Positions 52,625 to 61,341 of a stretch of DNA of 64,000 bases are shown piece by piece. Numbering within the stretch: position 1 is the first letter of the stretch; each line of letters opens with the position of its first letter. Source of the stretch: Endothia cerciana (taxonomy: Eukaryota > Ascomycota > Sordariomycetes > Diaporthales > Cryphonectriaceae); the NCBI GenBank assembly GCA_026119935.1, contig JALRMH010000007.1:549097-613096 (forward strand). Reading direction: 5' to 3'. Both the position numbers and the translations under genes were made by a program. The notes under the pieces were generated by a model. That model made no database searches and had not been told where the DNA came from. It was given only the letters and a program-made list of their open reading frames with translations.

Positions 52625-54326
52625 TTACAGCTTCTGTAGTCCCGGAGCCGCGACAACCTGCGGCGTACATCGCGCCCCGTGGTCATCGCTGACCTTGTCC
52701 AGCCCCGGACACACCACAATCTCCCCCTCTGGCCCCGGTGATGCGAACCTGTAGGCGTAGTCCGCGGGCTGAGAGAGGACCACATGGCCGAACTTTGCGC
52801 ACTCGAGGGCGACGTCCTGTAGGTGCCTCTCCTGATAGTGCGCGTTCTTCCTGTTCACGAAGGCGCCGAGGGCCCCGTTCAGAGCTGCGACGAGCTGCCT
52901 CGCCTGTGGCCTGAGCGCCTCCCCGTCGGCCACGAGACAACCTCGCTCGCTGCGCGTCGGGTTGAGCAGGAAGACGGAGAGCTGACGCCAGCAGGTGAGC
53001 GCGAGGGCCATCGCTGCGAGAAGGTTAGCGGAAGACATGAGATTTTTTTTCCTTTCTTCCTTTTTTTTCTTCTTTTCTTTGCCAGCCGGGGAAGAACTCA
53101 CCTTCCGGGTTGCCTAGGTGTTTCTCACAAGGCGCCACGTCCCGCAACATGGATGACATCGAGGGCGGCAGCAGGGAGAGTCTGTCCTCGGATGACCCTG
53201 GTGGCCCCACCGACAGACTGTCGAATATGACCCTCATGATGATATGCTGTAGCGCCACCTCCCTCGTCTCTGGGTCGATCGCCAACTCTGCAAGCCGCGC
53301 CGTCCCGGGGGCTTCCTCCCCATCACCGCCAAGCCCCAGGCCTGTCAGAGTCTCGCCCAGAGAGCCCGCGCTCTGCGTCACTTCGGAAAGGTGGTAGTTG
53401 TCCTCGACATGCTGTTGGACGAGGTGCCCCAGACTCCGTAGTTCGGTGACCAGGTCCTTGTCCGAACTCGGTATCGGCAGAAACTGGTGTAGGTCAGACA
53501 CAGCAGGCCTAGGCACAGGCGCAGGCGCAGGCGCAGGCGCAGGCTCAGGTTCAGGCTCAGGCTCAGGCTCAGGCTCAGGCGCGGAGGCGGGCGCGGGGGC
53601 GGGGGCGGGGGCGGGCGTAGGAGCGTTCTGGACCGGTGATGGGGAGAAGGCACGCGAGTCGAAGCTCTTAAGGTCAGGCCGCGTGTGTAAGAGCTCGAGC
53701 TCCGCGGAGGCCTTAGAGCGCCGCCGGAGGAAGGCAAGGGCCGCCAGAATGCCGACGATGAGGCCCACTGCGGCACACCCGACGGCGATGCCTACCCAGG
53801 CCCCAGTTTTCAGACTATGGCTCGATGAGGACAATGGCGATGAGGCCGAGGAGGCGACAGATGCCGTAATTGATGATGAGAACCCTGAGGAGGAGGAAGT
53901 CTGAGGTGGGGTTGACGCGGACTGAGACAGGGCCGACGAGAGACCTGAGGATGCCTGAGAGACAAGACTGCTAGAACCACCCGTTGTTGCTGTCGCAGGG
54001 TCTGCTGAAACTGTAGGGCTGGAGGAGGATGAGGAGCTCTCCGCAGGAAGTGGAGAACTCGACTGCGATGTGCCGCCCACGGATAAGGTCGTTGACGTGG
54101 CCGCAGGGGGTGAGGAGGACGATGATGTGGTCATTGCTGCTAGAGTGCTGGTAGAGGACGAAGGGGACGGGGACGTGGTGGCCTCTATAGCCGCCGAAGA
54201 GGCCGCAGAACTAGGTGGAGCGACGATGGTCGTCGTCGTAGACTCGGTAGCAGCAGCGACTAAGGTGGTCGTTGGCGTAGCCGCGGCCACGGGACTCGGT
54301 GTCGTACCAGATGCCACTGATGCCAT
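52625..54326 (-). CDS. Ser/Thr-rich single-pass membrane protein (sensor-like)
   Basis: Two exons on the minus strand, 54326-53102 and 53013-52625 (intron GTGAGT...CGCAG), give 537 residues. The first about 170 residues are almost entirely Ser, Thr, Ala and Pro, like O-glycosylated stalks of fungal cell-wall sensors (Wsc/Mid2 type), but no WSC domain is present. One transmembrane helix (about 175-197, WVGIAVGCAAVGLIVGILAA) is followed by RRR, giving an outside-in orientation. The cytoplasmic part carries (AP)n-(EP)n-(AP)n repeats, then two helical segments. The call starts at the ATG at 54326, which lacks a signal peptide. A hydrophobic stretch in an upstream frame (54510-54460) joins in phase but has no ATG, so the 5' end is uncertain. 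Confidence 0.75.
53511..53618. repeat. Six-nucleotide coding minisatellite
   Basis: Tandem CAGGCG, CAGGCT and GGGGCG units, encoding (Ala-Pro)n and (Glu-Pro)n in the membrane protein on the minus strand. Confidence 0.9.
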
Positions 54327-56666
54327 GCGTTTGGCACAACGATGAGGGGGACGCGCCCAGGCTGCGTCGAAGGGATGACGATTCCTCTGCCGGAGTTGAG
54401 CAAGGACGAAACTTTAGTTTCAGGAACAAGCTGTGGGACACGATCCTTGAAGACCTCACCCTGGGTGCGGCTGGAGAGCAGGAGAGCCAACGGGTATAGC
54501 GCAATCTGCAATCTGCAAACCTGCAAGCCTCCTTCAAGGGTTCGACGTTCTGGATGTCAGCTGCCGCCGTTCTGACAGGTCCACGTACTGCAGGACCTGG
54601 TATCCAAGCTTGCCAAGCTGCCAAGCTGGCAGCCTGGCAGCCCACCCGTCGAACGCTGGGACAGGCACTGGAGGGAAGGCAGTCGATGAGATCGCCCCCT
54701 TGGGAGATCTTCACGTGGGACGAGGGCATAGGCACCTGGCCCTGCTGGCCCTTGGGAGCGGTGGTCTGGGCTGGGCGTGGCATCTCTTGTCGATATGACC
54801 TCGCCATCGGATCTGGCTACTAGCAAACTCTCCGACGTAGTGGTGTGAGTGGGTCGCCATTGGGCAGGACGCATGCATACTACTTCGTGCGCAATAGTAC
54901 TACACAGTGGGTAGTACTATGTATATCCATCCGGGACCCGGAAATAATAATCATGACCAACTGCCCTGGACGGTGAAGTCTGCCGCCCATGCCCGCTCTT
55001 CGGCACTGCTCTTGTCCCAATGAGCGCTGCCCATCGCTGGATGCGGCAGTGACACAGGAGGAGAGGGCACAAGAGAGCGCAGGTAGCAACCCTGGCAGGG
55101 GAACAAGTGGCGTCGTCCTTTAAGGTGGGCACAACGGCGAGGCCAGCGGCACATGAGGTCCCTGAAAAGGACGGTGGAGAAAAGAGGGGAGGATTGCTTC
55201 TAGCGCCTGAGGGCAAAGCAAAAGAGAGAGAGAGACAGAGGGGGAGACAGAGAGAGAGGCAGAGAGAGAGAGAGAGACAGAGAGAGCGAGAGAGAGCGAG
55301 AGAGAGCGAGAGAGAGCGGGAGAAGCAGTGGGGCCACCTTGAGGCTCTCGACGGCTGTTGCGGGATTGACAGCACCCTTGGCTGGGTAAGTCGCAAGCAG
55401 CATGGCTCCTCCTGATCCTACCCAACAGAAGGGGATGCAAAAGTACCTCTGCAGCATTTGACAATCTTGTGTGGCTCTTCTTGGCCAACGGCCACCAGAG
55501 GAGCTCTCCGGGGCGAGGCACACACAAGTAGAGAGCGCTGCCGCATCCCCACATCTTTCTTCTCTCCACACCACAAATCACCGCCAATCCTTCTGCCGCC
55601 ATCGCTGCCTTGCTCAACCAACCCCGCCTTCAGAGCTCAACCAGATACATCAGACGTATGGTGCTGGAGGGGGCAAGGAGGGGCCGGATCCAGCCAGCCG
55701 GTCCACAGGGACTGCAGCTGGGGACCGACCACATGTCATCTGGATCACGATCACGTCGCCGGGTATCCAGAACGCCGGGCTTGAGGGCGTTGGCAGGGCC
55801 GTCGGAAGGAGAAAGCATGGCCCCGAATGGTCGTCCGCTTTGGGCCACCAACAGAGCCCCCCCGGGACTCCCAAAAGGCACCGTCGTGCATATTTCAGCT
55901 GCATGGCGACCCACAGAGGGACCCTGCCACGGCCGCGCGGAGTCAAACTGGACACAGACGTGGGCACCCGTAGGATCTGTTGTCCCTACACCCATTGGCC
56001 TGCCACTCCTCCTGCTCGGCCCTGTGCATCGCTCAGCTGCGGGCACCGGCTCCAGGGAGCGGCCGTCGCCAAGCAGACACGTCAGTTCGCAACTGCTGAT
56101 CGTTTTGGGAGTCGACGGCCTGTGTTCAGTCGAGCGGACCAGCTGGGGCGGACACCCGGCACCTCCTGGGACGACGGTTTTGCGGCGCAGCAAGGCTCCA
56201 ACTGGGGCAAAAAGTCATTAGTCAAGCAGGTTTCCCCCTCCTCTCGAGGAGCTTGGCCCGTGAGTCGCTGCTGAAACTGAATGCCTGCGAGCTGAATGAG
56301 CCTCATCTCCCCTCCTAGCAGAGGCTTATGATCTCGTCTTCCTTTACCGACAAGGACGAGAGACCCTGCCGGACCCATCGTCTCGACCCCGTCCTCCGGC
56401 GCCTATCCCACCGCGTCTGCAGCGTTAAACATGACGAATTGTGTTTCTCACCCAGGCACCCATATATAGCCGTCTGCCTGGCCCGCCCCGAGACACCACT
56501 TGCTTGAGCCTCCTGGACCTCTGTTCTCAATCAGGAAATATCTCTTGTCTTGTTTATTTGAATACTGCGCTTGTGATACCCTTCCCTTCCCCTGCAGGAT
56601 AGTCTCTAGCTTTGGCTTTGACCTATACCCCTGATACCAGCCAACGGCATCGCCGGGCAATCGATC
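54327..56666. other. 2.3 kb intergenic with purine tract
   Basis: Between divergent genes. No supported coding sequence; frames such as 55471-56274 plus look random. A long degenerate (GA)n purine tract occupies 55221-55320. A TATATA element occurs at 56462-56467 about 200 bp before the Hsp70-like start. The left end may hold the missing first exon of the membrane protein gene. Confidence 0.5.
55221..55320. repeat. Degenerate (GA)n purine tract
   Basis: About 100 nt, nearly all purine on the plus strand, with GAGAGCGA and GACAGA variants. Confidence 0.85.
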
Positions 56667-59472
56667 ATGGCTTCTGAGCCACGGCCAGACATAATCGTCG
56701 CGGTGGACCTGGGGACAACTTTCACAGGTACGAGACAGAGGACCGCCTGGCTATCACCGAGCCCGATCTCGGTGCTGACATAGGACCAGGCGTCGGCTGG
56801 GCGCGCCCACAGGCGAAGAACGCACTTCAGAGCCCCGTACAGGTCATATACAACTGGCCGGGCTGCTCAACAAGAAACGAACAGAAGGTACACACATGTC
56901 TTGTCTACGGCAAGGATGAGAAGCTCTCATCATGGGGCTTCCTCTGCGAGGACGACGACGAGCACGAGGCGCAGCGCCGGGAATTCTTCAAAATCTTCCT
57001 CGACAAGATGAATCTGCTCGAGGCACAGATCAAGGGGCTCCAGGGCGCGCCGGAGTCGATAGAAAAGGCACAACAGTTTGTGACGGACTACCTGCACCAG
57101 GTATACGTCCACGTCAAGTCGACAATAGAACACCAGACTGGTGTCGGGCCCTTCACCGGGTGGAACGACCTCGCGGTAGAGTTCGTCTTCAGCGTGCCGA
57201 CTACGTGGCGGAGTTTCGAGGTCATCAACACATTCAAGGCGGCCATCAAGGACGCAGGATTTGGCACCGAGGGCCCGAAGCACACGTCAACAGTCGAGCT
57301 GACAGAGTCTGAGGCCGCAGCCGTGGCCACTATCAAGTCGACTGCTATCAGTTTTCAGAAGGACGACATCTTCCTCACCGTGGACGCAGGCGGCGGCACC
57401 ACCGACTTCGCCCTCATGCAGGTCGTGGACGCCCTCGAGCCTTTCCCGACACTGAAGCAGCTGACGCAGGTCGACGGCGTGGGCATCGGATCGACACTGA
57501 TAGACCGGGCATTCCTCGAGCTCGTCGAGGACAGGATATTTCCGTTCTCGGACCTTGCCGAACAACTGCCCCCGGACTGCATCGAGAAGCTGGTGCGCAG
57601 TGAAAAGTTCAAGACGACCAAGCACAAGTTCGGAGAGAAGGTGTACACTGCGCCAACCTACAGATTGCCGATGGAGGGCATGGGTTTTAAGTTTAGCCAT
57701 GAGGGCGCGGGGATCGAATCCGGAAGGTTCTTGGTCACAAAGTAAGGGACATATCCCCCAGGCACCTGACGCGATGGACTCTACTAACGTCTTTGAAAGG
57801 GAAGAGATGCAATCTCTCTTCGATCCACATATCAACAGCATGCTGAAGAAGATACGAGAGCAGCTCGACTTCGTCAAGCTCAAGGCTTTCGGCAACCCAC
57901 AAGTTGTAGGTCCGACTTTCGAGTTCACAAGGTCCCTTCTACTGACACTCTACCTAGAACTATTTGATCCTCTCCGGCGGCCTCGGCAGCTCCGCGTACG
58001 TGCGCGAACGGCTGCAGGAGGACCTCAAGGACAACCCCCACCCGAATGCAACACAGATCAAGATTATTTCTGCCACAGACCCACAACTCGTCGTGGTGAG
58101 GGGTCTGCTCCTCGACCGGCTTCAGAGGCTCGACTCCGGCTCGAAGCCCGTGCTCGTCACGAGAAAGGCAAGGGCGAGCTACGGGCTGATGTGCAAGATA
58201 AAGTACAACCCCGAGATCCACTTCCGGGAGGAGCTGAAGACGGACCCCCTGGATGGGGAGACGTATGCAATGAGCCAAATCGACTGGTTGATAAAGAAGG
58301 TTGGTGGTCTTGCAGATCTGGGACGCCGACTCAGGCTGACAAGAGATGATCCAGGGAGACGACATTGACCCCAGCGTGCCTATTATATCCAAGTTCAGCC
58401 AGAAGATGGAAAAGGGAAGCGCGGTGCGACACTGGGACTCAATTGTGGTGATATCGCACAGCGAACCCGAGTTCCTACCCGTCAGCATGAAAGACGGTGA
58501 GTCGAACAGGCCCCCGACGGCCAGCTACAAGGCCCAGTGACTGACGCCATGACAGCCGGCGCAAAGCAACTCTGCACGGTCCGCAGCGACCTCTCCGGCG
58601 TGGCCGACAGCGAGCTCGAACCCAAGAGGCAATCACGCGGCCTCTTCTCCCGCAGCAAGAGGTGGTTCAACTGCGACTACGAGGTGCGGGCCACCATCGG
58701 CCCGGCGGATCTCACCTTTGAGCTGTGGCACAAGGGGCAGAGGCTCTCCGAGGACCACTCCCCGATCAAGGTCACCTGGGACGAGGACGGGGCGGCGAGC
58801 GCGCCCCAGGAGACGCTGCAGGTCGCCTCGGGGGCGAGCAGCCCAAGTGTCGGCAGCGCGGCGGTCTCCGTGTCGGGCGTGAGCAGCGCGGGCCACAGCG
58901 AGCAAAGGTACGTTGTCGACCCCCCCGTCCCAGAGTATTGCTACATTTCCTGACAGCCCTTCGCGCCCAGCGCTGTATCTCCCGCATCTTCCCTGGAGGA
59001 GGAGGCAGACATCGCTGTCGCCTTTCAGAAGGCCACGAGACAAAGGGTGCTGTCCGAGCCCCCGGCCGTGACGATACGGCCTCCCTCCGCAGGGTCGAAC
59101 AAGCCCAAGACACCCGGCGCGGCGGACGACAAGGGGAAGAAGGTGATGTCCATACCGCCGGCCCTGATAATAGAGCCGCCGTCCCCAATTGACGACGCGG
59201 ACGTGCCCGAGAGGGGGCCCAGGCCGGAGCGGGCGAGGCGGGTGATGTCGGTGCCACCGGGCATGATGGGCGGCAGGGCACCCACCTCGCCGCCCTTGCT
59301 GTACAATGGCAAGACGCCCTTGAGGATACCGCCGCGCCTGTCTGGGGAGCGTGAGCGGGGCACCGACCGGGACCGGTGGTCAGAGGTGCCGGCTCACTGG
59401 CGGCACGCCGTCGACCCCCTGCGGTGCCATAGTGTCGACCACCTACCGCCGCCGGCCTGGCAGTCCAAGTGA
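56667..59472 (+). CDS. Hsp70-like ATPase, HSPA12 type
   Basis: Seven exons: 56667-56727, 56790-57741, 57800-57905, 57958-58299, 58355-58496, 58556-58907 and 58971-59472. All phases agree; the product is 818 residues. The actin/Hsp70 ATPase fold is clear: phosphate-1 loop IVAVDLGTTFTGVGW (9-23, rebuilt across intron 1), phosphate-2 loop DAGGGTTDFAL (about 255), adenosine loop ILSGGLGSSAYV (about 375). The substrate-binding half of canonical Hsp70 is not recognisable, as in HSPA12 relatives, which are expanded in filamentous fungi. The C-terminal 170 residues are Pro-rich with three similar units: VLSEPPAVTIRPP, VMSIPPALIIEPP and VMSVPPGMM. Intron 1 offers two acceptors six nt apart. The role is unknown; chaperone-like or signalling functions are proposed for the family. 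Confidence 0.9.
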
Positions 59473-60802
59473 GCGGGCCATCCGACTCGGGCGTCGGGCA
59501 CAAGACCCGCAGAGCAGGGCTGCCCTCATTCACACACTGGGGTCGCCTAACCAAATCTGTTACTTTATCTACCGTCCTGGCTGGCGTGATATGGAACGAG
59601 AGAGAGAGAGAGAGGAAAAGTAATCTTGGTCATACGAGCACCAGATGCATATTTTCTAATATTGGCAAGATAAACCCTCCCGGGCGCGAGGGCTGGAGGG
59701 ACGGAGGAAGGAAGGGGAGGGGTGGTGTTGGGATAAACTATACATATCATACCCCTATTTAGCAGGCCCGACAATCTGGGCCACCTGGAAGGTTGAAATA
59801 GTCACGCCAGGAACACATCACTCAGCCAATCGTCCCAAACCCGTCTCGCCCAGGCAAGTCGTGATTTGCAATCGTCCGGAAGAAACAAATTCATACCTTT
59901 CACCCCTGACCCTGCAACTGCACGGCACGCCGTCGGTCCGAACTTCATCCCCCCCGCGAGGTTTGTGCCCTCCCCCCCCCCGTGTTTCATCTTCGGGATG
60001 ACAGCTTGTGGATGAAGGGCGGATCAGACGGCAATCTTACGAGTTAGTCAATTGGTCACTTGTCCGCTGCGGCTCCGCAGGACGAGTCACGTCATGGAGC
60101 CCAATGTCCGCCTGTTTGTCGGGGGGTTGCGATTGCGGAGACAGATAGGTCGATGAAGGTCGGGAGGACGTGGATGACAGCCAGGTTGATGATACCACCG
60201 CCCGGGCGCCTCCGCCGGGGTGGGGGGGGGGGGGGAAGGTGAGGTTGTTATGGCAGCACCTAAGCGAACTCTGTAGATGCCACAGGTTGCCGTCTCCTCC
60301 TGCCTTGGACCCTTTCAGCCCATTTATCTTTTTCAACTCAACAGCTAGTCTCACGTAGTGTCAAGTCATTTGCACCACCACCAGTTCGAGTGCCACCGAG
60401 GGATGATTACTGGGAGGAGACAGATGAGGCCGACGGGCGATGAGAGGTGAAGAAGAACACTCTCAGCGTATCTCCGGCCGGTCTGGGCGGGACAAAGCAG
60501 ACAGCCAGCATGGTATTCCCAGTTCAATATCGCTCATAAGTAGTGTCGAGCAAGGGGCGCTCCTGAATCAAGTATGGTCGAGAAGCGGACCGCTCACCAC
60601 CACCACTCTCCATATTGTTTACCGAGGACGTGGATAATGTGTAACCGGTTAACGGACCCGAGGGTTCAAAGTCCATTTGTATGTATTATCCCGAATTGCT
60701 AGAGTATCCATGTGACCAGAGCGATACACATTCAGCCCGTCATAACCGGTACGCCACCGTCCTACTCTCTCGTCCCCACCAACACCGCCAGAGATAAACA
60801 AT
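59473..60802. other. Convergent 3' flanks, no gene seen
   Basis: 1.3 kb. Holds a (GA)n stretch near 59599, a run of 10 C at 59972-59981 and a run of 14 G at 60222-60235. No supported coding sequence. Confidence 0.55.
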
Positions 60803-61341
60803 CTACTCCTTGGAAATGGTGACCCCTGTATCTAGTGTCAGCGGAGCCCAGGTTTGTGCCCCCCCCCCCCTCCCTACCGAGGAAGGATGTACGTACCTCC
60901 CTGCTGGACGATAGTGGTGATCTGGGGGGCCAAAGAGGAATCGATCAGGGAGCTGAGGTCGAAGGAGCCGATGTTGCTGACGAGCCCGAGCTGGAGCAGC
61001 TCGAGGTTCAGGCTGGACAGGTCGAAGGTGTTGAAGACGCCGAGCTGGCCGAGCTGCAGGAGGACCTGGAGCTGCTGCAGCTGGAGGATGGTGTTGACGT
61101 CGAAGACGCCCGAGGTGAAGATGTTCTGGAACGCGACGGCGTTGAGGTTGTTGCTGACGGCGAGCTGCTGGAGGAGCGCCAGGTCGACCGAGTTGATGAC
61201 GTTCAGGTAGCCCACGTCCAGGGAGTTGAACGCCAGGTTGTTGAGGCCCGAGGCGTCGAAGACGCCGCGCTTCCCGGCGGGGGCGGCGGCGGCGGCGGCG
61301 GCGGAGGCGAGGGCGCCGGCGAGGACAGCGGAGAACTTCAT
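60803..61341 (-). CDS. Small secreted cysteine-free repeat protein
   Basis: Two exons on the minus strand, 61341-60897 and 60831-60803 (intron GTACGT...ACTAG), give 157 residues. A signal peptide (MKFSAVLAGALASAAAAAAA) is followed by APAGKRG, a possible Kex2 site. The mature part has no Cys and no Trp and is very rich in Leu, Asn, Gln and Ser. A phenylalanine-aspartate motif recurs four times: VFDASGL, VFDVNTI, TFDLSSL and SFDLSSL, separated by Leu/Gln-rich spacers. This suggests a repeat fold or an assembling surface protein. The short last exon encodes DTGVTISKE. The function is unknown; wall protein or effector are possibilities only. Confidence 0.85.

Noticed and set aside
54211..54807. 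198-codon minus-strand frame overlapping the membrane protein start
   Set aside because: Overlaps a better-supported gene in another frame; contains a chance repeat of AAW/AAS residues from an inverted repeat in the DNA.
55471..56274. 267-codon frame upstream of the Hsp70-like gene
   Set aside because: Overlapping long frames occur in all phases here because of high GC; none shows a domain.
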